Below, piece after piece: positions 22,327-34,108 of a DNA stretch of 64,000 bases. The stretch spans positions 16,665,011 to 16,729,010 of the forward strand of contig CM046004.1 of assembly GCA_025175895.1 (NCBI GenBank). The letters are read 5' to 3'. The stretch is from Wurfbainia villosa (lineage: Eukaryota; Streptophyta; Magnoliopsida; Zingiberales; Zingiberaceae). The notes under the pieces were generated by a model. The model was not told the DNA's origin, did not search any database, and saw nothing but the letters and a program-made list of their open reading frames with translations. Within the stretch, counting starts at the first letter, position 1. Every line of letters starts with the position of its first letter. Both the position numbers and the translations under genes were made by a program.

Positions 22327-23770
22327 TGTTAGGAACGTTGTGCCCACTAGAGGGGGGGGGTGAATAGCGTTGGCGTTGCTTGATGGAATTCGTTCGATCG
22401 TGCTTGCTACAAATATATTAGTACGTAGCGAAAATAGAAATAATACAATGCAAACACACAAACCCGATCAAAACACAAGGATATAACGTGGTTCGGAACC
22501 GAATGGTTCCTACTCCACGAATTGGGCTCTAAAAGCCCTAACAATGCAAACACGCACCACTAATCACAAATACTCCTTCTCAGAATAATACGGAGGTGGA
22601 TAAATCTTGTACAAATGATTACAACAGTAATACGAAATACAACAAGCAAATACAAGTAAATACAACAAAAGAAATGCAAAGAAAACTTTACAATCGATCT
22701 TTTGGAAGCTTGCTTGTTTGGTTGGTTGAGTTGCACTTGGAGACCATGAATTACACTAGCAATTCGCTCCAAAACTCCTCAAAGAATCGGTGCCAAATCC
22801 CTCCTCCATGAGCTCCATTTAAAGCTGCTCCTTGGGCTGGATTTCACCTATCAGTCGACTGATTGGGACCATCAGTCGACTACCCTTGTAGTTGGTGTCT
22901 CACAACGACATGAAATACGTCGGATAAGTCCAACGGATATACTATCAATCGATTGATCATACCCATCAGTCGACTGATGGCTCAATCGGTCGAGTGGTGG
23001 GGCTGATCACTCGACTGGAGAACCTTCTGTGCCCGAGATCCCAAGCATCGGATCGGTGATCACGGATCGATCGGCTCGCCAGCCGATGATCGCAAGCTCA
23101 CGATGATCGGCCGGGATACTTGCGCGATCAAACCCTAGTTGACTCCCATCAGACCCATGGTCCTACATGAGGTTTTAACCCAAGTATGGTGCCCCCATAC
23201 TTGCTAGACCACCCGTAGCCTAGACCTAAGCCTTCTAGCCACCTCTGTTAGCCTCGCGCCTATCGGATCCCTCCAAGTCATTCATGACTTGTTCATCCAT
23301 ACTCTAGCCTTCAGGTGCTTCCATCGGCTATTGTCATGCTAACGGTGTCTACACCGCCAAGGCACATTGGGCTTATGCTGCCAAGACCACGCTTGAACTT
23401 TACGCTGCCAACCATTGGACTTATGTTGCCAAGACTCCCGCTTGGACTTTATGCCGCCAATATTCTCCTTGGACTCTCCTTTTTCAACTCATGTTGGACT
23501 TCCCATGCAACGACCCATGCTTGGACTTTCCTTTGCCAACCCATGTTGGACTTTCCCTTGCCAAGACCCATGCTTGGACTTTACATGCCAAGTACTCAAG
23601 ACTTGGACTTTCCCAATGCCAAGTGTCCCACTTAGACTTTCCATACTAAGTACCCATGACTTGGACTTTACCATGACAATCACATTGTCATACGTTTTGT
23701 CGAACATCAAAACATCGCTCTAGTCAAACTCGAGTCTGATCAATCGTGACCTGGGCCGATTGCACTAACA
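22327..23770 (-). repeat. R4 5' LTR
   Basis: 1444 bp, TGTTAGTGCAATCGG (minus) to CTAACA. The terminal motif CTATTCACCCCCCCC is intact. The palindrome nearest the core promoter, TATCAGTCGACTGAT, is at about 22849-22863, about 27 nt upstream of a TTTAAAT (minus). Palindromes at 23030-23130 are scrambled. Hairpin units (minus) lie at 23345-23690. Confidence 0.92.
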
Positions 23771-24562
23771 CCCTGTACGTGACAACATATCCTGTTTATA
23801 CAAGCCTTTCGACCACAACAATAATAACATATACAAATGTAAACATAACAATATAACAAAGCACAACAGAACTAACAAAACTATAATACAAACTACACAC
23901 CATGCATACCAGTATGACTAACACCAAATTAAGAAAATGCCATAACAAAACCAAAAAGAATGGTACAACAACAGTAGTGTCCAACACTACAAATCATCAT
24001 ATAAAACCAAATCCACAATGAAACACCTACGATAAACACAAAAGCTCAGACCCTCGGAGTTGAGATGAGACGATGCCAGCCAGCGATGCTCCAAGCTGTC
24101 ACGAAGACTTCTACCTGTTACCTCGGCGATAGAAAAACTCAGGGTTTATGGTGGTGAGTATAACTTAGTGGTAATATGAGAGAACATGTATATATCAAAT
24201 ATCACATGTAATTCAACAATATAACCTACAGGTACATCAGGTATACACCAATATAGTATATAAATACATGCATATACTCCCTAAACAAAATGAACAACGT
24301 AAAGTGCAGACATACCTGAAAGTCTGCTACACTACATATATCCAATCTGAGCATTTATTCACAATATACAACATGAAGAGTAATACTACCTCATACTATA
24401 TCATGATACGGGTCAAAGGTATCAAATAGATCGACCAACAAGTATACAGATATCCGACACCCAACCATATAGAAAATGCAATAGCATGTATGAATATGTA
24501 CAAACAAATGCAGCAAGCATAGTACAAATAAATGCAATATCATAGTAAGCATACATATAGAC

Positions 24563-24565
<3 letters not shown>

Positions 24566-24605
<40 letters not shown>
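24566..24605. repeat. (AT)20 microsatellite
   Basis: Uninterrupted AT dinucleotide run inside S3. Confidence 0.97.
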
Positions 24606-24608
<3 letters not shown>

Positions 24609-25079
24609 AATATGCAAGACGCCATAAGACACGATAATGCAGCATGCATGGTCATGTCGGCTCACCCTAAAGCTACCACGGCCCTAATGTGGCCTCGGTG
24701 GCTCGACATGACAACTGTCCTAACTCAACACCAACCACTACTCTCGAGTGACCGAGTGGGCAGTATGAACGAGTAGCATATAAGCGTAAAGAGCTAGCTA
24801 CACAACGGGGGTCCCTGCTGCTGGCCACTCTGACTAACACTACCCATGAGTGGTCGAGTGCCACGCACCCAGGACAACTGCACGCAACTCCAACTACCAC
24901 CATCTATAGTGGTAGAGTGCGACACGACAAATGCTCTGCCCTCACACCAGTTACTCCTCCATGAGTAACCTGGGAGACAGGATGAATGACGCTCCTCTCA
25001 ACCACAAGGGAGACCATGTCGCCAGCATGCATGTAAATGACATGAATGCATAGTCACACATACAGACATCCACCACAGA

Positions 25080-25243
25080 CTCTCTATTCTACAGAGATTC
25101 ATACCAATCTAATCAACACACTCTCTATCCTACAGAAAGTCATACTCAACTGATCATAACACTCTCTATCCTGTAGAGACTCATACCAATCTGATCAATA
25201 CACTCTCTATTCTACAGAGAGTCGTACTCAACTGATCATAACA
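25080..25243. repeat. 41-bp tandem repeat, four units, in S3
   Basis: Units start at 25080, 25121, 25162 and 25203. Each carries CTCTCTAT...ACAGAGAG, a small inverted repeat; the tails alternate between ATACCAATCTRATCAA and ATACTCAACTGATCAT, so the higher-order unit is 82 bp. Confidence 0.9.
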
Positions 25244-27167
25244 AGCTAGGACCACCGATCTGTAGTGACACACTATTCACAATTCACCTAACCATTTACA
25301 CAACACATGATCGGTAGTAAATATGCAACATAAGGGTATTGGAATCAATCCTATGTTTAGAACCTTACTTACCCACGAATATCCTTTTTACCCAATTTAC
25401 AAATTAGGTCATCATCTGTACTCCACTATTTACACATAACTAAGCATTTATAGGTTTACTTACATCACATCTGTAACTCCTAATCATGATGAAAGAAAAT
25501 GTGATAACAACAATAGAGCATATAATGCCAAAGACAAAGAATCAAGCATAAGAATAAATAAGAGTGGAGTCTAGGTAATATGATCATATATCTAAATCTG
25601 CATGCATCAACAACTACCTGACCAGGGTAGGAAATTACCCACCTGTTATATTGCTCGTAATAACAATATCTTCACGGTCGCGGTCCTGTCTCGTATCCAC
25701 ATCCTGCACATATCAAACATTATGATTAAGTGCAAGTATACGACGAATAATCGAATCGAATCCTACATCGACTTCGTATCCCCATCAACTAGATTGATCT
25801 AATTATCCAATTATCCTAATTAATCTTCCACATTAATCCCTATCAACCATTAGATCAATTAGCAACTTATTATGCATTTATAAATACCCATATCTGAACT
25901 TACCAACCTTATCCACACTTGCACAACTTCAACTAATCTTAACACTCAACATATCTTCCTCAGCTTCACCACAAACACAACAGAACACCATAACTCCTTC
26001 CATACATCACCCCTGTTTACCAAAATCAATCACCCAACATGTAGCATAAAGCTAGCTGAACTCACCCTTCAAACACTCGGTCACTAAACATCTTAGATCC
26101 ACACCCACAACTTTAAGGATTGGTGATAACCTGCAAGGAACAAACATAACAACTTATCCATAGTTGTGAACCGAGACATCATAAGCACCACCTACAGTTT
26201 GGATAATCTTATCAAGGAATCTGTCTCACAACACTGTAACAATTGATTTCTGGCAGAAACCGGTGTGAACAACCACTTCTCTGCTCTGCTCTAATCATCG
26301 AACAGTCCAACACCGAAGGGAAATTCACCCTCAGATCACACAACCTTGACACACATCCAAAATCTAGGAATTTACATATAAGAGGAAGAGTAAATCAAGC
26401 TTACCATCCCTAGAAAACTCCACAGCAACAATCCCCAATTCGGTCCTATTCGCCGGGAAGGCCCCTGCTGCCCTAGCTTTGGTAGAGGTTGCGAAACAAC
26501 TCCCAAACACCTTGCTCAGCAAAGATAGAGTAGCTCACGATCGAAAGGGAAGGATGCATCGGCATGGGTTGTGGGCACTAACCATCGCGTGCGACGGCAC
26601 CTACGATCGAAGGGAGAAAAGGGATCATTCGGCGATGCACAGAGAAGAGAAGAGAACCAGCCGACAGAGATCGGGTGAAAAAGGGGGCGACGATTAGTAA
26701 AGCTCCATCGAGAGGGCAGCAGCTCCAACGTCGGAACATGAACGGGGCGCAGCAGGAGGATGAGATCCCCTGCTCCAAGTCACCATCCAGCCGCAGTCGG
26801 CTCTCCTCCGTGCTCCAGCGAGGCCAAGATCTCGGTGATCAAACAAACACTTGCTACAGAGATCACGAGAAGAAGAGAAGAGGAGTCGCACATTTCGGAA
26901 GAGAAAAGTCGCTAATGGGAGAAGATGTTTGGGAAGAATCAACACAGGTAATGAAGATGACGGGGAAATAAAGGAACGGTAAACGGGTCGGGTTTCAGAC
27001 CCTATAAGCATCTAACCCCTTAATTCAATTAAGCCCAAATTCAATTAAACCAATAAAACTCTTGAGTTAGGTTAGGTTTAAATTAAATTCCTAACTATCC
27101 CTCAAAAATTTTAATTAATCCACTAATAATATTACCCTTTTAGCCCTTTTACTTGCGGTATTTTACA

Positions 27168-27311
27168 ATTCACTTACTGGAAAGGTAGGATGACATATTT
27201 TTTAATGAACGAATTTGACAATTGGCTTTGCATTATGCATGGATTTGATCCCCCCAAGGATAAGAAAGGAAAAGTTCTCACGAAGAAGAAGTGGATCGAA
27301 GAGCAAAATTG
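27168..27311 (+). pseudogene. R2 gag, second fragment
   Basis: F-T-Y-W-K-G-R-M-T-Y-F-L and C-I-M-H-G-F-D-P-P-K-D-K-K read in one open frame up to K-W-I-E-E-Q-N at 27311, where S4 is inserted. The frame resumes at 28901 with the TSD bases shared. Confidence 0.85.
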
Positions 27312-28895
27312 TGTTGGTGTAATCGACCCTATTGGTTTAATTGGCCTAGGTCATGATTGACCAGACTCGAGTTTGACTCGAGTAGTATTTTGATGTTCGA
27401 TAAAATGTATGACAATGTGATTGTCATTGATGTTCGACAAAATGTCATGGAAAGTCCAAGTCTTGTGTATTTGGCATGAAAAGTCTGAGCATAGGTCTTA
27501 GTAAAGTCCAAGTCTTAAGTACTTGACATAGAAAGTCCAAGCATAGGTCTTGGCAATGGTAAAGTCCAAGTTATGGGTACTTGGCATATGGAAAGTCTAA
27601 GCATGGGTCTTGGCAATGGTAAAGTCCAAGTCATGGGTATTTGGCAATTGGAAATTCCAAGCAAGGGTCTTGGCAATTAGAAAGTCCAAGAGTGTGATAT
27701 TAGCAGCGTAAAGTCCAAGCTGTAGTCTTGGCGACATAAGTCCAATGTTTGGCAGCGTAAAGTCTAAGCGTGTGTCTTGGTAGTGTAAGCCCAAATGTAC
27801 CTTGGCAATATAGTCCCGATTAGCATGGCAATAGTCGATGGAAGTGCCTGAAGGTTAGTGTATAAATGAACAAGTCATGGATGACTTGGAGGGATCCAAT
27901 AGGCATGTGGTTGATGGAGGTGGTTAGAAGGTTTAAGTCAAGGATAAGAGTGGTCTAGCAAGTATAAGAGGATCATACTTGGGTTAAACCTCATGTTTGA
28001 GATTTATCAGTCGACTAGGGTTATGAACCAGTCTACTGACCAAGTGTTTGACACTTGGCAGCCTAGTCAACTCTGAGCAGTCGACTAAGATTATGACCAG
28101 TCGACTGGTCAGTAGTCGACTGAAGCTTGACTACGGTTGTGTGGCCTTGGCAGTCGACTGCCAACTTTGGGCAGTTGACTAGCCTTGAGCAGTCGATTGC
28201 CATGGAGGTAGTCGATTGCTATTTGTGGACACGAGTACAAAAAGTTTCATAGTTAACTGGGCAATCGACTACCGGAGCGACAGTCGACTGTTAGGGTTTG
28301 GGAGTCGACTACTAGGGTATCCGTTGGAGTTTTTTCAGTGTGGATTAAGCTATTGTGAGGCAACGACTACAGGAGCAGTCGACTACTAGGTGAAAATCAG
28401 CCCGAGTTATAGCTTTATAAGGAGAATTAAAGGGAGGATTTTGGCATCGATTCTTGAGGCAATTTGAGGCGAAGTGCTGATGCATTTCAGGGTCTTCAAG
28501 AGCAATCCAAGCAACCAAACAAACAAGAAAAAGTGATCTTTATTGTAAAGTTTTCTTAACTTGTATTTCATTAGATTTGCTTGTATTTATCTTGTTTATT
28601 GTTTTAAATATTGTACGAGGTTTCTTCACCTCCGGATTGTTCTGAGAAGAAGTTTATTAGTGGTGGGGTGCATCATTAGAGCTCACTTGAGCTCGACTCG
28701 TGGAGTAGGAACCCAAGGTTTCGAACCACATTATATGCTTGTGCATTGTATGTGAGTGTTTGTCTCGTGTTGTGTTTATTTCTATTTGTATTCTGCTATG
28801 CACACTAACATCTTGTAGACGAACGTGAATGAATTCCATTGAATGATGCAAAACTACTATTCACCCCCTTCTAGTGCGTCATTAACATTCCTACA
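27312..28895 (+). mobile_element. S4: solo LTR of the R2/R3/R4 family
   Basis: 1584 bp, TGTTGGTGTAATCGACC...CATTCCTACA, perfect TSD aattg (27307-27311 and 28896-28900), inserted inside a codon of R2 gag. It carries a hairpin array (27447-27800), a palindrome cluster (27998-28386) and a TATA-like TATAA (28416-28420). Without an internal region it is a recombination product. Confidence 0.94.
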
Positions 28896-30318
28896 AATTG
28901 GAAATACAAAGTTAATAAAAAGGAAATGTTAATGTTATCTAAATCAACTCCTAAGGATTTATTATATATCCTAGGAGAATTCTACGATGCTAAGGAGCTT
29001 TGGGACAAGTTAGTTGAGCTCTATGAAAAATCCTCACTGGCATAAGATAAGGAGGAAGTCGAGGAAAGATCATCATTGGCTCAAGAATGTGAGGAATTAG
29101 AAATTGAGAGATTCTCAACATCCGAGGAAGAGGAGGTCTTGGAAGTCTCCACCTCTAGGATTAAGGGGGAGGACAGACACTCAACACTGGAGCAAGAAGA
29201 ACCCTCTACCTTCAGAGTCCATGAAGAATAAGCTCAAAGTTCTTCTCTAGGTAACTCAAGCATGCTAAATAAAAATAAAAATCATATAATATGCTTTGAG
29301 TGTAGAGAAATAAGGCATTATAAGAGTAAATGCCCAAAAAGAGTCCAGAAGACTCAACCGACACCAAAGACGAAGGAGAAGACCAAGAATACTGGAGCCC
29401 CAATCGTACGAGCAAGGAGCACATAGTGTGCTTCCGGTGTCACCAAAAGGGGCACTACTGGAGTCAATGTCCTAGGGGGAGCCATTCAACCAAGGGCAAA
29501 GGAGGAGCTTCACATGTAGGGGGAGCTAAGGCAAATCCTAAGGTAACATTTAATAATACTCCTACTTTATGTAAGGCCAAAAAGGATGCTAGGAATAATT
29601 TTAATGCACTTGCTATTGTTCATGATAAAAAGCATGCTAGTAGTAAGCCTAAAGATCAATTTTGAAGCAAATATTATTGTTTAGGTGCTAAACATGTTAG
29701 TTTGTCTAAGGACAATTCTAGGTCAACCCACCTAAGGATAATAAGAACCTAGGCATTAACCCTAAGAAGGGTAAGCATATGCCTAGGAAGAAGAATTCTC
29801 AAAAGGTAAATTAAAAATAAAAAATTTGAAAATTAGAGTTAGAAAATCTAGTTTTAAGGTCTAAGTTTGAGAAAATGGAAAAGACCCTTAAGAAAATGGA
29901 AAACATGATTCAAGGGTCTAATGGGCAAAACTTAGGTGTTAGGAGACAAGGATTGCCTAAGGACAAGAAGGGTTTGGGTCACAAGCCTATGTCTAATAAG
30001 GTAATACTGACCTACCACAATGTTCCATTTGACTATGGAACTAAGTCTAGTTCTAGGAAGGTCAAGGTCACAAGGGAGGCAATCCCCAGAGATAACCTTA
30101 GGAAGACCAAAGTGACTAAGGCTTCTAAAAGGCCTAAGAAAGTCACTAACAAGGTTACAAGGGGAGTTACCCCTAAGGTTAACCTAGATAAGGCCCAAAT
30201 GATCAAGGCTTCAAAGCCTAGAAGGGTAGCTAGGGAAGTTATCCCTAATGAGTACCTTGTTAACCCAAGAAGCTCAAATATATTTTGGATTCCTAGGAGC
30301 ATGATTCCATCACTCTGA
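28896..30318 (+). pseudogene. R2 gag, main C-terminal part
   Basis: Continues from 27311: N-W-K-Y-K-V-N-K-K, then A-K-E-L-W-D-K-L-V-E-L-Y-E followed at once by an acidic linker, so the capsid-like middle is absent as in R3 and R4. Knuckle 1 C-F-E-C-R-E-I-R-H-Y-K-S-K-C (about 29292-29333); a frameshift; knuckle 2 C-F-R-C-H-Q-K-G-H-Y-W-S-Q-C (about 29430-29471); Gly/Lys-rich H-V-G-G-A-K-A-N-P-K; a stop at 29665; then, in another frame, a coiled coil and the Lys-rich tail (29875-30318) ending N-E-Y-L-V-N-P-R-S-S-N and W-I-P-R-S-M. Several stops and two or more frameshifts. Confidence 0.88.
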
Positions 30319-31009
30319 ATGGGTTTAGGGTGTACCAACCTTGAATGGATAGGTAGTTAACCTAACCATGGTAAAGGTGACACGTTATGACATTTTTGAA
30401 GTATTGTAATACTTTGAAAATGAAATTATAAAGATATTCTAAAAGATTTTAGGCCGTGCCAATATATTTGAGAAGTTTGAAAAATTAATCAAAATTGACA
30501 CAAGATAGTTTAGAGTCCAGGTTTTTGGCACACTTGAGGAAAATAGATTTATTATGGAAAAAATAGTTTAATCCGAGTAAATGACAATTAGGCTTGAAAT
30601 CTAGGTATTTTTATACCTTTATATTATATTTTTCATGCTTTGTTTGCCTTGTCATGTCATAACAACATGCTCAAATTATTATTTATATTGTCATGATAAT
30701 ACTTAGGTTAATATATGTCATGCTTATACTTAGGTTTATATTTATGCTATGCCATCATAATTATTGCCAAATGTCTTAAATTATGCAATCATTATATGTT
30801 ATGATCATATTTCATGCATTAAGATTAATAAAATTGAATTAAGGACAATGGTATGATTTGAAGTCTCATGATAAGGGAATCAAATAAAGTTGCCTAGATA
30901 AAATGCATAAACTCTTAGATTAAAAAAAGATAAAATCCACATCTCACAAAAAATATTAAATTGACATGTGTGTGTATTGATACACTAGACACATATGAGA
31001 TGTTAGGAA
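30319..31009 (+). other. R2 spacer, first piece
   Basis: AT-rich, no ORF; reverse complement is similar to R3 8580-9150. Ends at the R5 insertion with TSD copy aggaa (31005-31009). Confidence 0.8.
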
Positions 31010-33048
31010 TATTAGGATGTATACTAGAAAGTCTATCTTTTGTATTAACATCTTTATTTTTGAAATAAGAATCACATGATCATTGTTTGTATATTTATGG
31101 TTATGCAATATTGTCTAATACATTACATTGTAGATAACATAGTGTATGATGTCACACGGGAGGCTCACAACCGAGATGACTTTGGACAAACCATTAGTAT
31201 GGTTGTAGTGTGATTTGGTATTGGTTTGTCTTGACCATAGAATTACACTAGTGCACTTTGTGTGTATTGAGCAGGACCGAATTAGAGGTTATTCGATTTA
31301 TTGCTGACTACATAATCGAATCGGACCGCAGATATTATATTGTACATGCTCTTAATCCCGATATAATAACGGGCACATATACTTAGTATTCATTTCTTTG
31401 ATTTACCAATGGGCGAGATTTATAGATTAAATCGATAAGCTCGGCAAGTTGGGAAATGGTATTATTTATATGGTGTGCCGTTGATTATAGGAGGAAACCG
31501 TGTCCTATATATTAGTATGATGATGTCCCGTTGAGGAGCTCATAAGGTTCATCATGTAAACCCTGCAGGTGGACTTGGTCCGGCATGATGTTAAGGTTGA
31601 GTGGTACTATTCATGGAGTTAGATGTTGATTAATTAATGGTCAGTAAATTAATTAATCGACGGACATTCGAGATCTTAAACACGGGGAAAAATGTACAAA
31701 TAATATATGGAGCCCATATTAACTTATGGGGGTTGGCGAGGTAGATCAATGATAATCCTCTAGTGGAATGGATAATCATTAATGGATCGGACTTTATGTG
31801 GGCTTGATCCATTGGGTGGCCAAGATCCAACTCCTCCTCATGGTCCCTATTGTAGCCTATTAACACCTCATGAAGCTTAGATCCAATGGATGAAAACAAA
31901 ACTCTAGATCCAACGGTAGAGATTAAATCTCTAGATCCGACGGTTGAGATTAAATCTCTAAATCCGACGGTTGAGATTAAATCCCTAGAACCAATGGTGG
32001 ATATTAAAACAAGGCTTGAGCCCAACTCTATAAATAGAGCATTAAGGAGGGCGGCAAGGCTTGATGGCTTGAGGGGATTAGGGTTTGTCCCTTGGGTAGC
32101 AAGCAATCCTAATTAGATTAGGATTAGGAGTGGGCGGCTAGGGTTAGGGTTTTGGGATTGGGGTGGGCGGCAACAAGTGGAGGAAGTCTCTTCTTCTTCT
32201 TCCTAAGGTTTGGCCAGCACCTATTCTTCTTCCCTCTACCTTGGCTGGAGCTCAACCTATTCTTCTTCCCTTCATCCTTGGCCGGAAATTAGGAGAGCTA
32301 GGTTTAGGGTTTGGGCGGCAACTAGGAGAAGGATTGCTTTTCTTTCTCTTCTCCAAGTGTTGGCCGGCGCCCATGCCCTCATTGTTTCTCTTTTGGCCGG
32401 TTCCCATACTCCATGTTCTCTTCCTTGGCCGGCGGCAACATCGAGTCTATTGACTTGGTGGCCGGTTCTAGATAGGAAGAAGAGTATTGTTTTATATTCT
32501 TCCTTTTGTTCGGAGTGAACAAGGAAAGGAAGATTGGTGATCTAGGAGGCTTCGACTTTTGGAAGATCGTCGCCCACACGACGTCTAAAAGGAGGAAAGA
32601 CATACAATAGAAGATCAAGAGGTATAATCTTGTTTATTTTGATTAGTTTTCCTTTGTATTTTGTTTATAATTGCTTTTCAATTATATGCATGTTTTATGT
32701 GGATGTTTACTTTATGTATGTGGCTAAATAATACTTGGATCCCGAACATAAACACAAAAGCCGACGATCTGTACATCGTCTATTCCGCGGCTACTCGTAG
32801 AATAGAGGTAGGTCGCTTGAACAACAAGTTTGTTTAAGTGACCACTCTAAACGAATAGCACGATGATGACAAGGTTGCTTGGGTGTTCCCTTTCGTCTAG
32901 GATTAAATTTTTTTAATCCGGGGACATCGATGGGATCGCCATGAACAAGCGACCGAGTTGACGTGGGAAGCGAAGTTTCCCCTCACAGACTGGAAGAAAT
33001 AACTTTCAAATGGGATAAGATCTTCAGTTCCGGGACAAAAACCCAACA
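31010..33048 (+). repeat. R5 5' LTR
   Basis: 2039 bp. It starts TATTAGGATGTATACT (first dinucleotide TG mutated to TA) and ends AACCCAACA. TATA box TATAAATA at 32029-32036. A TAGGGTTAGGGTTTTGGG telo-box-like run is at about 32139-32157. Compared with the 3' LTR it lacks about 45 bp after GTCACACGGGAG (31158). Confidence 0.92.
31904..32011 (+). repeat. 27-bp tandem repeat in R5 LTR
   Basis: Four units starting at 31904, 31931, 31958 and 31985, consensus CTAGATCCGACGGTTGAGAT plus TAAATCT, ending about 18 nt before the TATA box. The same array occurs at 38506-38613 (3' LTR) and 61949-62056 (R10). Confidence 0.93.
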
Positions 33049-33050
33049 AG

Positions 33051-33062
33051 TGGTATCAGAGC
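33051..33062 (+). other. R5 primer binding site
   Basis: TGGTATCAGAGC, perfect tRNA-iMet site, 2 nt after the LTR. Confidence 0.96.
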
Positions 33063-34108
33063 CACGGTTTCCAATTTTGTGTGTTTAGGATTCGGTTATT
33101 TTTATGCACTTTTCATATATTATATGTGCCGGATAATAGTAGGATAGGCATAGGTTAACTCTTTGGTTGTAGGCATAAGATCCGACTATTATGGCCATAT
33201 GTGTGTATGTGATTGTATGTGTGTAAATGTTTATTTTGTTGAATCCTCGGGGTTGACGAGGCTAGTATTTAATTTTTTGTAAATTAGATATGACATTGTT
33301 TAGCCACTCTTTTTATTTTAGTTTACTTTCGATCTAGATTTCATATACACTCCCTCGTGGAGTATAGGATCGATGGATGTAAATTAAAATAGTTTTTAGT
33401 CTCAGCTCGGATCTCCGGATGGCTCGTACAAGGCGTAGGAGGAGCAGACGAGATGGCGATACGACGGGAGACATATTGAAGACAAAAGCCATAATAGTTG
33501 GAAAAATTTTATTTTTCATATTTATTGCTTATTGTTTGATATGCATGCCGTAGGCTAGAAAATTCCTCAATTTTAAATTACTAAGTGGGAGAGGGATATT
33601 TTTTTATAAATTCCCACGACCTCCATTACGATTTGACATGTGATGCAAGCAAACTTGTGCGTCGGCTCTGAGTGCCTTCCTCCCCAGTGGATGAGTTTGT
33701 TTGTGGATCATAGGGTCGGATATGGTTATAGGAAATTATTTAGGAGCGTGTGTACTTTCCCATCGAAAGGAACATAACCCGAGATAATTCCCTTGGTACC
33801 GAGTAATGGTGAACACTTAGATACAAATATAAGTATCCTCCCCATCAGAGTCACTGCTTTTATTTGTAGGGCCAAAGAGAAACCAACTATTAATTTTACT
33901 TGTCAAAAAGTTAGGTTGATAAGATAGTAAAATTAATGGGTAAAACCTCCTCTTACAAATGTAGAATTCGTATACGTCCACACGATCGTGACATATGATA
34001 TTCTTGGTGTTTTGAGGTGTTGGTTGATTTTAAAATTTTATTGTTTGAGGAATCAATAATTTTTGAAATCTAAAGTAATGATCTATGTGATTCTTAGGAT
34101 TTTAAAAA
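33063..34108 (+). other. R5 untranslated leader
   Basis: About 1.05 kb without a credible ORF between PBS and the gag ATG, closely matched by R10 62903-63951. It may hold packaging signals; none can be recognised by eye. Confidence 0.75.

Larger units (their letters stand above)
15098..23770 (-). mobile_element. R4: gag-only element carrying an extra intron-containing gene
   Basis: 8673-bp complete element in minus orientation with perfect TSD ccctg (15093-15097 and 23771-23775), inserted 2 bp into the end of solo LTR S3. Order from its 5' end: LTR (23770-22327), PBS (22324-22313), gag (22263-20596), spacer, extra gene (19326-18079), spacer, polypurine tract, LTR (16409-15098). No pol motif. 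Relative to R3 it has about 2.4 kb of additional sequence (roughly 17895-20280) that holds the extra gene, flanked on both sides by related copies of the spacer, suggesting recombination with a related element. Confidence 0.92.
23774..27167 (-). mobile_element. S3: Tekay/Del-like long solo LTR (about 3.4 kb)
   Basis: On the minus strand it begins TGTAAAATACCGCAAGTAAAAGG at 27167, typical of Tekay/Del Ty3-gypsy LTRs, and ends at the left where the inverted TGTACGTGAC start lies (TG at 15096-15097 and 23774-23775, duplicated by the R4 TSD). A GC-rich, leader-like block is at 26450-27000. No protein motif. It interrupts R2 gag; no matching TSD was found (TCCCC versus ATTCA) and about 15 nt of gag seem missing. 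Short ORFs in the GC-rich block are not credible genes. Confidence 0.7.

Noticed and set aside
24391..24655. ORFs with Tyr-Ile repeats
   Set aside because: Translation of the (AT)n microsatellite.
26479..27011. Several overlapping ORFs in a GC-rich block
   Set aside because: They lie in the S3 LTR leader-like region, on both strands, with no protein motif; open only because of base composition.
31886..32116. ORF with a nine-residue repeat (L-D-P-T-V-E-I-K) in R5 LTR, also 38488-38718
   Set aside because: It is the 27-bp U3 repeat read as protein; the TATA box lies inside it, so it would not be on the mRNA from that promoter.
32163..32518. Pro/Leu-rich ORFs in R5 LTR, also 38765-39120 and 62100-62396
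   Set aside because: Transcribed LTR leader with repeated TTGGCCGGC words; two frames are equally open and neither shows a domain.
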